A DNA stretch of 64,000 bases from Plasmodium brasilianum (Eukaryota > Apicomplexa > Aconoidasida > Haemosporida > Plasmodiidae), in the NCBI RefSeq assembly GCF_023973825.1, contig NC_090127.1, positions 1,584,001 to 1,648,000 on the forward strand. The letters run 5' to 3'. A model generated the notes under the pieces. That model saw only the letters and a list, made by a program, of their open reading frames with translations. It ran no database searches and had not been told where the DNA came from. The position numbers were made by a program, and so were the translations under genes. Shown here in pieces: positions 10,227 through 21,914 of this stretch. The stretch's first letter is position 1; each line of letters begins with the position of its first letter.

Positions 10227-13156
10227 TTATAAAAGCTCTTTAATTCTTGAGCCCAAATGCTTTTCAATATCTGAGATTGCATCTATTTCATACTTTACAC
10301 CTGAATCTTTCATATTGTTGGCGTATTCTCTTAAAACATTTAAAAAAAAAAAAAAAGAAGAAGAAAAAAGTGAAAAAATTACACAATTGCAACCTATTTT
10401 AATGTGTATATTATCGTCTTTTATTATTATTATTTTTTTATACTTATGTATAGGTACACATAACATATAAACAAATATTTTTTTTTTTTTTTTGTTCACT
10501 TACATCCAACGATTAATCTCAGCTGTGTATAATTTGGTACTATTTTTTAATTTCATGCTAATGCTATATAAAAAAAGATATAATCGAAACGGAACACATT
10601 ATCGCTCAAGTGTGTATGTATATGTGTATTATGACAAATATAAATACATATATATATATATATATATACATATACATCGCGTTAATGCAAATATTATTAT
10701 ATTAACTTGTGCAATATTTGGATATCTTTTGGGGTCAATTTAGTAAGATCCATATCCTTTAAAACCTTTTTTTTAATGGCTTCGTCTGGGGCAAAAAGAT
10801 TCAACCAGCATATATTGTCAATTGATATATCATCTACATCTACATATAATTAAAAAAAAAAAATAAAAAAAAAATAATAATAATAATAATAAAATTAATA
10901 ATAATAAAATTAATAATAATAAAATTAATAATAATAAAATTAATAATAATAAAATTAATAATAATAAAATTAATAATAATAAAAGCTGCAAAAGTAATGA
11001 AAGATAAATATCTTCGTATTTACAAAAATAAAAGCGATTTTTTTTTTTTATTGATGTTACTAACAGTAAACTTTTGATTCATATTTTGAGGAATAGGTGA
11101 AAGCGATGTTAAGACCTTGACATAGGTAAAAAAAAAAAAATAAAAAAAAAATTGAAGTTGAAGTTGAAGTTGAAGTTGAAGTTGTATATATATGTATATC
11201 ATATTAACATGTCAGAACATTTATACTTCTTTATTTTCAATGTAGAAAAAAAAAAAAATTATTTATATATCATATATACATATATAGTAACAAATTTTTT
11301 GTTATTCTTGATGCCTATTTTCAATATCAATTAACCATAAGCATCGTAATCAGTTAAACAAAAAAACTTGAGGTTTTTATTTCTTCTATAAATTTTGGAT
11401 ATAAGTTGTCTCGTGTTAATGTCTGAAAAAATGGTATGCACATATGCGCATACGCGCATACATATATATATATATATATATATGTATTTTCATGTGTGCA
11501 TTAATATAGCTACATACACGTACATGCACCGCAATATACTTCTATTTATTCGTTCTGCTGTTTCATGAAAAAGGACCTGGAAACCCCTTTCCTGTAACTA
11601 ATATTGAGGGTCCATATTTATTTATGAAATTACTTTGAAGTAATTTATAAAAAATTGTTTCTTTTTCTACTATCAAAACATATTTCACATCAGGAGAAAT
11701 TACTATATCAGGCACGCCAAATGGGCATATTAAATGGCCCCTTTCCTGCAAAGGTACAACAAACAGGATAGGATTGTGTAGAATAGAACATATATAATAG
11801 AGCGTATATAATAGAATATATAACGTACAACAATGTAAACACAAAAATAGAAATCATAAAGATATGCAACGTGAAAATAAGCTAAGAAAGTATGTATATT
11901 TTTCAAATTATTAGTATTAGGGAAAAATAAATATTAAATTTTAAACACGTTATGCTTCAAAATGGAGAAAAGTTATCTTAATTATCTTTTTTCCTCAGAC
12001 TTCAAAAGTGTTCATGCAGTCAATCCATGTGCCTAAAATAGAAGCATGTTCATATAGTTGGAACGTTGGTAGTTATATATGTATATGTACATGTATATGT
12101 GTATATATATATATATGTGCACTTGTACAAAAGCATGTATATGTGAACGTGCGAACACAAATCAATTTGCAAAAGTGGTAACCAAAATTTGTTTCCTTGA
12201 GGAGAATATTTCCTCTAATTATTCCCTTAGGTGAATTGTATATATTTAGTAGCTCTCTTGGCTTTTTAATAATTTTCGTTAATTTCCCAATAGTTCTATT
12301 TGATACTTCTTGTGATATAAATAATTGAGGATTTATGTAAAATATCTGTCTTAATGTTGTATAGATATTGTCGTTTATATTTGTCCATATTATTTCTATA
12401 ATATAAAATAATCTTGTTGTTTCAATAATTTTTCCTTTTGATAAATTTTTTTTTTTTTTCTTTTTGTCAACTAGTTTTAAAATGAAATCAAAGATATATT
12501 TTTCTAATAAATTTATTACGCCTAAATTGGGATGCATTTCGTGAGATATAATATACTTGAGGTAAATTAATTTCATAATTTTTTTAAAAAATTGGTGAAA
12601 ATGTGAAGACACATAATCACAAGTATCCCATTTTTTTTCTATCCCGCAAGCACCATAAAACGAATTATTAATTAGCAAAAAAGGGTAGCAAAAAAAATAA
12701 AAATGAATAAATAAATATAAATAAATATAAATATAAATAAATAAATATATATGTAAATATATATATTCATATAGCAGCGTATGTGTCTTATATGTTTAAA
12801 AATGTTGCGAATAATTCAACTTAACCATTACATACGTATTTTATCCTTCATTCCTTTTTTACTATATAATATTATATTTTATTATATTGTTATAATTTTT
12901 TCAAACTAACGATACAAATAAGAAATAATATAAAATCAAAAATTTTTTTTCCAATAATTTTTATCTATTCAGACAACGTGAGAACGCATTTTTTTTTTTT
13001 TTTTTTCCCCCCCCTATAAATGTTATGTACTTGCAACAGTGCAACATCAAAAAAAAAAAAAAAAAAAAAAAGAAAAGGCAATTTTCTTCTTTTTGAATTA
13101 TAATTATTCTTGCCATCTTTTGTCAATTGTTCAAAATATTTTTGTATAAAGACCAT
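10227..13156 (-). CDS. SPO11: SPO11 / topoisomerase VI subunit A (multi-exon)
   Basis: Meiotic double-strand-break transesterase family. Exons read on the minus strand, phases checked: about 12650-12159, 12032-12001, 11745-11577, 11422-11336, 11115-11065, 10839-10707, 10539-10504, 10329-10227. The first contains the winged-helix motif LRQIFYINPQLFISQ, whose Tyr matches the catalytic Tyr of RDIFY in yeast Spo11, followed by NIYNSPKGIIRGNILL. The 11745 exon has the Toprim glutamate motif YVLIVEKETIFYKLL and ILVTGKGFP. The next gives DINTRQL and the metal-binding DYDAYG. Later exons give WLNLFAPDEA, LTPKDIQIL and SGVKYEIDAISDIE, all SPO11-like. The 5' part is unresolved: the most upstream ATG I can support is at 13156 (MVFIQKYFEQLTKDGKNN), but the path across the 20-nt poly(A) at 13050-13071 to the 12.65 kb exon is unclear and further exons may lie at 13190-13290. 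It is divergent from the MRD1 gene. Confidence 0.9.
10891..10980. repeat. 15-bp repeat, six copies, in a SPO11 intron
   Basis: Six exact copies of AAAATTAATAATAAT fill 90 bp. They lie between the exons ending at 10839 and starting at 11065, and are flanked on the left by an (AAT)n run. They lie inside the intron and should vary in copy number. Confidence 0.9.
11152..11184. repeat. 6-bp repeat (TTGAAG)n in a SPO11 intron
   Basis: There are five and a half copies of TTGAAG, directly upstream (in the minus-strand sense) of the poly-pyrimidine tract and acceptor of the exon starting at 11115. It is intronic. Confidence 0.85.
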
Positions 13157-13686
13157 AGATGGAAAATATAGTGCAATTCTTTTTATTTTATTTTACGAAG
13201 CTAATATATGAAAGAGATTAGTAAGTTTATCTTGAAATTTGTTCTGGTTAACAAATTCATCAAATGGCAGTGTAACATAATGGTAACATATAAAAAAAAA
13301 TAAAAATGAAATAATTTTATTTCTTTTCTGTTATTCGAAATACCTGACAAGCTTAAATTTTCAAAAACAAAGAATAGTATTCCTTTTATGTTTATAATAT
13401 ATAAAGGAGGTTACTTAAGCTGAATGAAAATTCCTTTTTTTCATTTTACTTAATAGATACATGAATACATTCATAAATAAATACATGTATTGTACGCATA
13501 CACAATATTAGTACATACAGCTAACATATGAACACTTCGCACGTGTTAGGGAACATATAGTTAAAATAGGAACAAAATCAAAAATGTAAAAACTGAAAGG
13601 AATATATCAAAAGAAGTAAACTTAATAAGAAAATTAGTACGTGAAAAGTGAACATTCGAATTAATAAGCGAACAAGTGAATTAAGG

Positions 13687-13688
<2 letters not shown>

Positions 13689-13725
<37 letters not shown>
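13689..13725. repeat. (AT)n microsatellite in the SPO11-MRD1 divergent region
   Basis: An uninterrupted AT dinucleotide run of about 37 bp lies in the interval shared by the divergent SPO11 (-) and MRD1 (+) genes, about 270 bp upstream of the MRD1 ATG. The whole interval (13157-13993) must hold both promoters. I see no other defined element in it. Confidence 0.85.
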
Positions 13726-13727
<2 letters not shown>

Positions 13728-13993
13728 GAGAAATGGGAAAAAAAAAAAAAAAAGAGTCAAATGTTCCCCTATCAGTTATATGTATATAGTATTGTGAAGC
13801 AAGAATTGTGTTCATTTATAGCGAAATAACAAAATAATATATTCTTGAAAAGTATATGTATACATATATATATATATATGCTTATGTAGATATACCTACA
13901 TGTACGCATATGTAGCAAACATGTATATATGAATGCAATAATAAACGTCGTCTGATTAATCAACAAATAATTTGAGATCCAGCGAAAGAAGCA

Positions 13994-16900
13994 ATGACTG
14001 AACAGAATATTCCCATCATGAACAACAACGATAGTGGTAACACAGTTGTAGTTAGAGAGAACAATAACAAACGTTTTAAAAATGAATTAACTTATGACAA
14101 AACAAGACTTATTATTAAAAATGTTCCAAAGTACATGAATGAAATTGATTTAAAAAAGCATTTTTTTAAAATGAAAGGAAATTACGATTTTAAAATAACA
14201 GATATAAAAATAATGAAAAGGAAAAAAATAGTAAAGAATAAAGAACATTTTGAGTCCAGAAAAATCTGTTTTATAGGATTTATTAGCAATATAGACTGTG
14301 AAAATTTTAAGAAATCTTTTAATAATAGTTATATTAATACTAGTAAAATAATTATAGAAGATGCTTTTTCCCCCCTTTTAACAAAAAATAATGCAAAACA
14401 TGATAATAAAAATTTACTCCTATATATGCGAAATAAATTGGAAGATATTAAGAAAATGAAAGGTAACACATCTGCAAAAACTATACAAAACGAAAATTAT
14501 ATTAATAAAGAGATTCCAGTTAAAAAAACAAAGGCAGGTATGAATACCACCAGAAATCATGTTTTATTTTTAGACGATAATACGAGGGAAGGTGCAATTG
14601 AAGGTCTTAACGACGCAAAAAAGAATAGAAAGAAGAAAAAAAACAAAAAGAAAAATGAAAATAAGAAGAAGAAAAAAAAAATGGCACATATGGAAAAGGT
14701 GGATACAAATAATGCGAAAGATGATACCCAAAAGGGAAATAAAAAGGAGCTTGAGCAGAAAACCACAGAAAATGATTGTACAGATGTAGGGGCAAATGAA
14801 TCAACCAACGCCGAAACAAATGCTGAGAGCAACGGATGTATAAACCCTATGGTAAAGGAGGAAAATGCCCTTGATTGGTTAAAAGAAATTTCAAAAAAAG
14901 ATGAAAATGATAAAAGAAAAATGGAATTGAAAAAGAGTTTATTCCAGGAGGAAGAAAAAAACGATCAAAATAAACAAGCAAGCAGCATAAAGAAAAACAT
15001 ACAGGTGGACAATGACACAGAAAATGACGATAGCGAAAATATGAATACAGGGAAAATTCTAATTTTTAACTTGCCACCTGTAGATGAACATGATATAAAA
15101 AGTTTATGTGAAAAATATGGTCCTACGGTAGATGTAAAAATTTTTAAGAATACGAAAAAAGAAACTCTTGATATAAATCCAAATGAGAAGAGAAGCAACA
15201 AAGAGAATGATGACTTCTTTATAAAATTGTTAAACGAAAAGAATGATGAAAAAAAAAAAAAAAAAAAAAGAAATCTAGTTAACAGTAATATTAGTAATAA
15301 TAATAATCATAATGATAGCCATAATGATAACCATAATGATAACCATAATGATAACCATAATGATATCCATAAAGATATAATAATAAAGAGAGACCTTACA
15401 AATGTAAAGGCATACGCTTTTGTTAGTTTTATGTTTCCTAGCTCATGTAAGAGGGCTAAGGAAAATTTAAATAATGCAATCTACAGAGGGAAGATTTTAC
15501 GTGTCAAATATGCAAAAGAAAAATTAGGAGATTATGAAAATATAGAAAAAAATAAAAATAACATATTCATTAAATTATCCAATGACTCTAAAACGTCTTA
15601 TAAGAAAATATTAGAAATTCAGAAAAAGAGAAATTGTCAAAATGAAAACATCTGGAACGTTCTATACACTGATATTAATGCTAGCATTTACAATTTCTGT
15701 AAAGAAAATAATTGTAGTCGCGAATCCGTATTAAATATAAAGGATAAAAACATAGCAGTTAATGTCTCTTTAACTGAGACGTACATAATTAATAAAATGA
15801 AAGATTGGATAAAGAAGGAGGGGATATATTTGGAAGCCTTTGAGCAAATTTACAAAAAAAAGGATGCAAATGATGAAGGAAATGAGAAAAGAGATGTAGA
15901 AGAAAATGAGATAGAACATAGAAAGGACAACAAGGATGGAGGCGTCAAAGAAAAAGAAAAAGAAAAATCAGAGGAGGGGAAAAATTTTCCAAATGGTGCT
16001 TCTAACAATTCAAACGATTTAAACGATTCACAGAAAGTCATAAAGTATAAACGAAGCGATGACACTATAATAGTAAAAAACTTATCTATGCATACAAATA
16101 AAAATGATATAATTAACTTATTTAAGAAGTATGGAATTTTGAGAAAATTTAGTTTCTCACCATATAATAATATAGCCATAATGCAATTTGAAAATTCGGA
16201 AAATGCAAAAAAAGCCTTCATTTCTAATTCCTATATAAGATATAAAAAATTACCACTGTATTTAGAATGGGCTCCTTTGAATTTGTTTGAAAAAAAAGAA
16301 AATGAAATTAGTAGTAGCATAAGTAAAGTGCAAAATAATTATGATACTACTATTACAGAGGATGTAACAGCAGAAAATGAAACGAAGAAATTGCATGAAC
16401 ATGTGACGAATGAATTATATGAAAATGAATCTAGTGATGAAGAAGAGATTACCCATGCCAGCATCTATATCAAGAATTTGAATTTTAATACAAAAGAAGA
16501 AGATCTGAAAAAATTATTTGAAAAATTAGAAGGTTTTATTACTTGCAATATTGTAAAGAGTAAAAAAGCTGTATCTCAAAAAGGGAATGATAAAAATAAA
16601 GTTTTATCAGAACAGAAATATTTGTCCCAAGGATATGGATTTGCAGAATTTAAAAATAAAGAGTTAGCAATTGAAGCTATTAAGAAATTAACGGCTACAC
16701 GTTTGGATGATCATATTTTGGAGTTGAGTTTATCTCGTAATCGAATTAAAAAAAAATCAGACAAAAATAATCAAGAAAAAAAAATAATTAAGGAACAAAA
16801 GAAAATTACGAAAAAATTACTTGTTAAAAATTTAGCTTTTCAAGTGACTAAAGAAGAATTAAGAAAATTATTTTCAACTTTTGGAAATGTTAAAAGCGTT

Positions 16901-17239
16901 AGAATTCCTAAAAATGCTTACAATAGAAGTAGGGGTTATGCATTTGTTGAATATATGTCAAAGAATGAATGTCTTGCAGCTATTGATTCCTTACAACATA
17001 CGCATTTGTATGGAAGACATCTCATTATAGATTTTGCAAATGACTACATATTTGAAGAAAACATGAACGAATTTGATAGACTAAAAGAGGAGGAAAACAA
17101 AGGGGGAAGTAATAAAAACAACAAAAATGTAATAACATCAGAGCAAGCTAAAAGAAAAGCCCTGTTTGAGATGAAAAAAAGCAACGAAATGAGTGAATCC
17201 AAGAAGAGGAAGCTTCTGGGAAATTTGGAAAATATTTAA
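13994..17239 (+). CDS. MRD1/RBM19-type pre-rRNA processing protein with five RRMs
   Basis: Single exon, 1081 residues. Five RNA-recognition motifs can be read. RRM1 is about 36-122 (RLIIKNVPKYM). RRM2 is about 352-510 (KILIFNLP ... KAYAFVSF) and is split by a Lys/Asn-rich insertion carrying an Asn-His-Asn-Asp repeat. RRM3 is about 689-760 (TIIVKNLSMHTNKNDIINLF), RRM4 about 820-915 (IYIKNLNFNTKEEDL ... GYGFAEF) and RRM5 about 939-1013 (KLLVKNLAFQVTKEEL ... RGYAFVEY). RNP1 and RNP2 are best preserved in the last two. Five RRMs matches yeast Mrd1; animal RBM19 has six. In yeast Mrd1 binds the 35S precursor and U3 and is required for 18S rRNA maturation in the nucleolus. Lys-rich linkers are typical of Plasmodium and fit nucleolar targeting. 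RRM1 is divergent and the C-terminal order is the strongest evidence. Confidence 0.93.
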   Translation: MTEQNIPIMNNNDSGNTVVVRENNNKRFKNELTYDKTRLIIKNVPKYMNEIDLKKHFFKMKGNYDFKITDIKIMKRKKIVKNKEHFESRKICFIGFISNIDCENFKKSFNNSYINTSKIIIEDAFSPLLTKNNAKHDNKNLLLYMRNKLEDIKKMKGNTSAKTIQNENYINKEIPVKKTKAGMNTTRNHVLFLDDNTREGAIEGLNDAKKNRKKKKNKKKNENKKKKKKMAHMEKVDTNNAKDDTQKGNKKELEQKTTENDCTDVGANESTNAETNAESNGCINPMVKEENALDWLKEISKKDENDKRKMELKKSLFQEEEKNDQNKQASSIKKNIQVDNDTENDDSENMNTGKILIFNLPPVDEHDIKSLCEKYGPTVDVKIFKNTKKETLDINPNEKRSNKENDDFFIKLLNEKNDEKKKKKKRNLVNSNISNNNNHNDSHNDNHNDNHNDNHNDIHKDIIIKRDLTNVKAYAFVSFMFPSSCKRAKENLNNAIYRGKILRVKYAKEKLGDYENIEKNKNNIFIKLSNDSKTSYKKILEIQKKRNCQNENIWNVLYTDINASIYNFCKENNCSRESVLNIKDKNIAVNVSLTETYIINKMKDWIKKEGIYLEAFEQIYKKKDANDEGNEKRDVEENEIEHRKDNKDGGVKEKEKEKSEEGKNFPNGASNNSNDLNDSQKVIKYKRSDDTIIVKNLSMHTNKNDIINLFKKYGILRKFSFSPYNNIAIMQFENSENAKKAFISNSYIRYKKLPLYLEWAPLNLFEKKENEISSSISKVQNNYDTTITEDVTAENETKKLHEHVTNELYENESSDEEEITHASIYIKNLNFNTKEEDLKKLFEKLEGFITCNIVKSKKAVSQKGNDKNKVLSEQKYLSQGYGFAEFKNKELAIEAIKKLTATRLDDHILELSLSRNRIKKKSDKNNQEKKIIKEQKKITKKLLVKNLAFQVTKEELRKLFSTFGNVKSVRIPKNAYNRSRGYAFVEYMSKNECLAAIDSLQHTHLYGRHLIIDFANDYIFEENMNEFDRLKEEENKGGSNKNNKNVITSEQAKRKALFEMKKSNEMSESKKRKLLGNLENI

Positions 17240-18474
17240 TACATACACGTATGTATGTATATATATTTTCATATATATATATGTATATATATGTCATATT
17301 TCGATTAGACTATTTTAAAAATATTTTTTTTCATGTGAAAAAATAGTTATAGAGGTAGAATTGTGAACGGAGTTGTGCTATACCTATACACACTCAAATG
17401 GAATGCATTATTACAACACACAATAAAAAAAAAAAAAAAAAAAGATCATATCGTTGAAATATAATAGTGAAAAAAGTAAAATGAACTGTCGAAAATTATT
17501 AAAACCAATTTGGAAAGAACATATAAAGAGCATATATCCCCATGTATAAAATAAAAATTGCAAAAATATTTAAAATAACAATCCCAATAATTATAGTTTA
17601 TTCACACGTTTTATTAAAATGACTTTTGTAATGGAACATTTACATAGGTACATAAGCGTATGTACTGTACATTTATTTATATACACCTATATTATGATGC
17701 ATGTGTATATGGGCACCTATATTTATGTTTCTTATTTAATATATATAACACATACCATTAACATTAATTAAAGCACATTTTTTATTTTCCCCACTTTTAA
17801 GTATAATTTTATGTCCTTAAATGTTCACTTTTTCTTTAGCTTTTACACGTATTTTACATTTTCACAGCTTATCAATTTATTTCAGATATGATTTTTTATA
17901 TTTAAAAAGAGCACCTACAGTGAAACCAAAAATCTATGAATATGTTATGTTTAAATAAAAAAAAAAAAAAAAAATTAAAATATTGGTTTTGCCGCTGAAT
18001 GGGTAAACTTGCTAAATATACTTTCAAAATGAACTTGCTAAAACCAATTTTTTTTTTAAATTTAAAAAATAGAAAAAATTATCACCTTTTGAATATTATT
18101 TTTTCGCACTTTTCTACATTATGTTTGTTTTTTTGTTTTTTTTTAAATGTATAACGACATTTACGAACCTTAAAAAAGTTGCTACTGCTATTTTTCTTTA
18201 TCTGCTCATACATCACTATAACAATTTTTAAATTGTACCATTTATGGTATTTTTTTATTTTGTTTTTTTCTTCTTTTTGCTAAAATTTAAATATGTACAC
18301 AAATAGTTAAAAGCTTAAAAAGAACATGTAAACATGTATTTTTATAGAATAGTATTTTGCACTCTATTTTAAATGTTATTTATGTTACTATATTATTATT
18401 CAATTTTGTTTTCCTTGCCTTTTTTTCGTTATTCCCATGTTATTCATTTAAGTGTCCACTTAATATGCACACAT

Positions 18475-18509
<35 letters not shown>

Positions 18510-18765
18510 ATATTTTTATCTGATCTATTACATATTTGACTGCTTATTTTACTATGTAAAGTTTTTCCCTTAAGTGGATTATATCTTCCATGTTGAAATA
18601 ATTTTGTGTTATGTTTATTTTGATATATTAGAAGTATTTTACATGTACCATAACATATAAGTAAAATTATATATGTATAAACATATATATATGCAGTGTT
18701 ATACAAGCATAATGATTCACTCAAAAAATAAACACAATGTAGCTTCATAATAAAAAATTTTTATT
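17240..18765. other. Intergenic region between tandem genes
   Basis: About 1.5 kb lies between MRD1 and the EngA-like gene, both on the plus strand. It includes a less A+T-rich patch just after MRD1 (about 17350-17410), poly(A) runs near 17424 and 17958, a 9-bp inverted repeat at 17982-18048 (see findings) and a 21-nt poly(A) near 18477. No gene is recognised. The right part should be the promoter of the GTPase gene. Confidence 0.65.
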
Positions 18766-21390
18766 ATGAACTATAAATTCCCACTTCATGTAGTAATTTC
18801 CTTTCTTTGTTTTTTTTTATCCCTTTCCAATAGTTACATTATTAAAAACTTTCGTGTCCAAATTGAAAACAATTTTTTTTCGTACAGCCAAAAAAACAAA
18901 ATTTCTTCACTCATTTATTCATGTTATAATCCTTTTTTACATGAACATAACAAGCTTAAGAAAAAAGTATATCCTTTTAAAATATTTGTAAACAATGAAA
19001 ATTTAAAAGAAAAAAGTAATATCGAAAATGGAGAGAGTGTAAAAGTAGTTAATATATTAAAAGAAGACCAGTCAGATGAAGTACGTGCTGAGAAGGGATA
19101 TAACAGCAGCGGAAACAGCAACGACGAAAAAGAGAAAAACGAACGATGTGGTGATAATAAAAATAGTGGACTAATTATTTATGAACAAGATAACTCCATA
19201 AAAAAAAATAATATCCTCGGGAAGGAGCAAGGAAAGGAAAGTTCCCATAAAGTGAATTATACAACTTTGAACGCCCATTGTAATGGTGATTTGAAGGACA
19301 AAAATAATGGACAGAATAGATCCATATACGAGCATGACCGAGGTAGTAATGTGTATAAGTCCGAAAAAGATGATATTAACCATGTAACTGTTGAAGGAAG
19401 TAAGGGTAACAGTAAGGAAGATGTCGATTATTACAAGGAAAGTAGTCAAATTGATGGTAAAATGGAGCAAGAGGCAGGGAAAGAGGGAGAGGAGGGGGAA
19501 AATAGCTATGAATGCAAAAACCAAGGTATGAGAAAAACAGAAAAAAAAAAGAAAATCGATATGGATTTAAAGATAATAAGAAATTTACCTTTAATATCAA
19601 TTATAGGGAGACCAAATGTTGGAAAATCTACCATATTTAATAGATTAACTAGAAAATTTCAAGACGGTAGTATTGTATTAAGTGAAAGTAGTACAAGAGA
19701 TAAATTTTATGGGGAAGTGGAATGGGATGGATACAAATTTGAATTGGTGGATACAGGTGGTCTTCTTTTTGAAGATGATAAATTTACAAAAGAAATCAGA
19801 AATCAAATTATGTTAGCACTAGAAGAGTCTTCCGTTGTTCTACTAGTTGTTGATGGGTTACATGGGGTGCATCCAGTAGATCATGAAATTTGTAGATTTC
19901 TGAGGAAGTATCTTAAAAATAAATATAAAAAAGAAGTGTCTAATATAACACAAAATGAAGAGATTAATTGTTCATTATCTAATGAACAATTCGTAGTAAA
20001 TGAAGAGATAAAAACAAGTCCAGTAAAAAAGATAGATTATAATACGTTAGAAAAAATGGGAAACCAAAATACTAGTTCCCATGATGTATTATTTAAAAAT
20101 GAGTCTACGAATGATACGTTAATTAATATCCCATTAAATAACTCCATTCATGAGAATATATCAAATAAAAATAGTAACGAAACGGACGAGAAAAATTATC
20201 ATGATAAAAGTGCACACAAACTGAATGATGAACATAAGGCTCATAATAAATATAAGACTAATACTCTGCTAAAAGTTATTGTGTGTGTTAATAAATGTGA
20301 ATCGTATAAAGATGGTCAATTTAAAGCTCAGGATTTTTGGGAGCTAGGATTCGATACCCCATTTGCATGCAGTGGTATTCATGGAAATGGCCTATCCGAA
20401 ATTTTAGACGAATGCATAAAATATATTAAAAAAGTGGAAATAAATGAATTGGAAGAAGAATTAAATGAAAAAAACACAATAAATATTAGCTTCATTGGAA
20501 AACCCAATACAGGAAAATCTAGTATATTAAATAAAATTTTAAATTGTAATCGTTTTATAGTTTCCCCTATAGCTGGTACAACTGTTGATTCAATTGATGT
20601 GTTAGTAAAAATAAAAGATAGTGATAGAATATATAGACTTATTGACACAGCTGGAATACAGAAAAAAAAGAAGCATATATCATTTAATGAAAGAACAAGA
20701 TTTGAATATCTATTATATAATAGAACTGAAAAAGCAATTAAAAGAAGTGATGTGTGTGTACTTGTTATTGATTCATTTAATGGGATTAGTTCACATGATA
20801 TAAATATTGCAAGAAAGATATTACAGGAAAATAAAAGTTGTATAATATGTTGTAATAAATGGGATCTTATATATAACAAAAATGATATATTTAACGATAC
20901 TAAAAATTATGTGCTGAATCTTTTGAAGCCAATTGATTTTGCTGATATTTTGTTTATCTCAGCAAAAACATCACAGAGATTACCTAATATATTTGAACAC
21001 GCAGAAGAAACTTATAAAAATTATACAAGGCGAGTAAATACAAATAGCTTGAACGCTATTATAAAAGAAGCACTGTTACTTAGACCGCCCATTCCTGTAA
21101 AGAATAAAACCTTAAATATTTACTATGCCTTTCAAACACATGTTAAACCACCAGGTTTTGTTTTTTTTTGTAATTCTGAAAAAAGTGCGTATGTGAATTA
21201 TACAAAATATTTAGAAAATAGGATACGAGAAACGTTCAATTTAAAAGGTACTCCAATTAAAATTTATTACAAACAAAAAAGAAAAAGAAATCTTATAAAG
21301 AAAATCAAGAATCCAGATAAGTACAACTTAGATATCGAAGCTATTCAAAAAAATTTTACAAAAATGCAGTCTGAGAAACAGAAAGGGTGA
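18766..21390 (+). CDS. EngA/Der-family tandem GTPase, probably organellar
   Basis: Single exon, 874 residues. The N terminus has a hydrophobic segment (VVISFLCFFLSLSNS, about residues 9-23) that reads as a signal peptide. A long charged region follows, so bipartite apicoplast targeting is plausible but inferred. G domain 1 has G1 GRPNVGKST near 281 and G3 DTGG near 329. It then has an Asn-rich insertion of about 130 residues and a G4 NKCE near 509 in place of NKxD. G domain 2 has G1 GKPNTGKSS near 577, G3 DTAG near 626 and G4 NKWD near 697. A KH-like C-terminal domain lies at about 770-845 (LRPPIPVKNKTLNIYYAFQT). Two successive Era-like G domains plus KH define EngA/Der, which in bacteria is needed for 50S subunit assembly. 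A plastid (or mitochondrial) ribosome-assembly role is the natural inference. Bacterial Der is about 490 residues, and the extra length is the leader plus insertion. Confidence 0.95.
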   Translation: MNYKFPLHVVISFLCFFLSLSNSYIIKNFRVQIENNFFSYSQKNKISSLIYSCYNPFLHEHNKLKKKVYPFKIFVNNENLKEKSNIENGESVKVVNILKEDQSDEVRAEKGYNSSGNSNDEKEKNERCGDNKNSGLIIYEQDNSIKKNNILGKEQGKESSHKVNYTTLNAHCNGDLKDKNNGQNRSIYEHDRGSNVYKSEKDDINHVTVEGSKGNSKEDVDYYKESSQIDGKMEQEAGKEGEEGENSYECKNQGMRKTEKKKKIDMDLKIIRNLPLISIIGRPNVGKSTIFNRLTRKFQDGSIVLSESSTRDKFYGEVEWDGYKFELVDTGGLLFEDDKFTKEIRNQIMLALEESSVVLLVVDGLHGVHPVDHEICRFLRKYLKNKYKKEVSNITQNEEINCSLSNEQFVVNEEIKTSPVKKIDYNTLEKMGNQNTSSHDVLFKNESTNDTLINIPLNNSIHENISNKNSNETDEKNYHDKSAHKLNDEHKAHNKYKTNTLLKVIVCVNKCESYKDGQFKAQDFWELGFDTPFACSGIHGNGLSEILDECIKYIKKVEINELEEELNEKNTINISFIGKPNTGKSSILNKILNCNRFIVSPIAGTTVDSIDVLVKIKDSDRIYRLIDTAGIQKKKKHISFNERTRFEYLLYNRTEKAIKRSDVCVLVIDSFNGISSHDINIARKILQENKSCIICCNKWDLIYNKNDIFNDTKNYVLNLLKPIDFADILFISAKTSQRLPNIFEHAEETYKNYTRRVNTNSLNAIIKEALLLRPPIPVKNKTLNIYYAFQTHVKPPGFVFFCNSEKSAYVNYTKYLENRIRETFNLKGTPIKIYYKQKRKRNLIKKIKNPDKYNLDIEAIQKNFTKMQSEKQKG

Positions 21391-21858
21391 TCTTGTAAAT
21401 AGCTTCTATTTTTTGTGAGAAAAAGAGGATCAAAATTATAACATGTATATACATATGTATATATATATGTATATGTGTATGTACTCGTACAAAAACAATT
21501 AGCAGTTACATCTAATAAAAAAAATACGTTTGTTTATAAATACAAAGTTTTAAAAAAAGTAGAACATCCAAAATTTCTATATATTTATGTATAAATCGAT
21601 AAACATTCTTTAAAAAAGTATAAAACAAGGGTATTTCTTTTCTTTTGTAATTAATAAAAGATGAAAAAATAAATAAAATGTACCCATATGCTTGTCAAAA
21701 CCTTTTACACATAAAAAAAAGGCAAAAAAAAAAAAAAAATTAAAAAATAGAATACCACAAAAATGAAGAGAGGGGAAATGAAAAATATTAAAAAAAAGAT
21801 GTAAAACTTAATACATTGGAAAGATAAATAACTATTTATAAGCGCATATGTAATCGTG

Positions 21859-21898
<40 letters not shown>

Positions 21899-21914
21899 TA
21901 TGCACCTCGATACA
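21391..21914. other. Short intergenic region between convergent genes
   Basis: About 520 bp between the ends of the GTPase gene (+) and the next gene (-). It has poly(A) tracts near 21722 and a (TA)n run at about 21867-21900. It must contain both 3' UTRs. No gene was seen. Confidence 0.7.
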
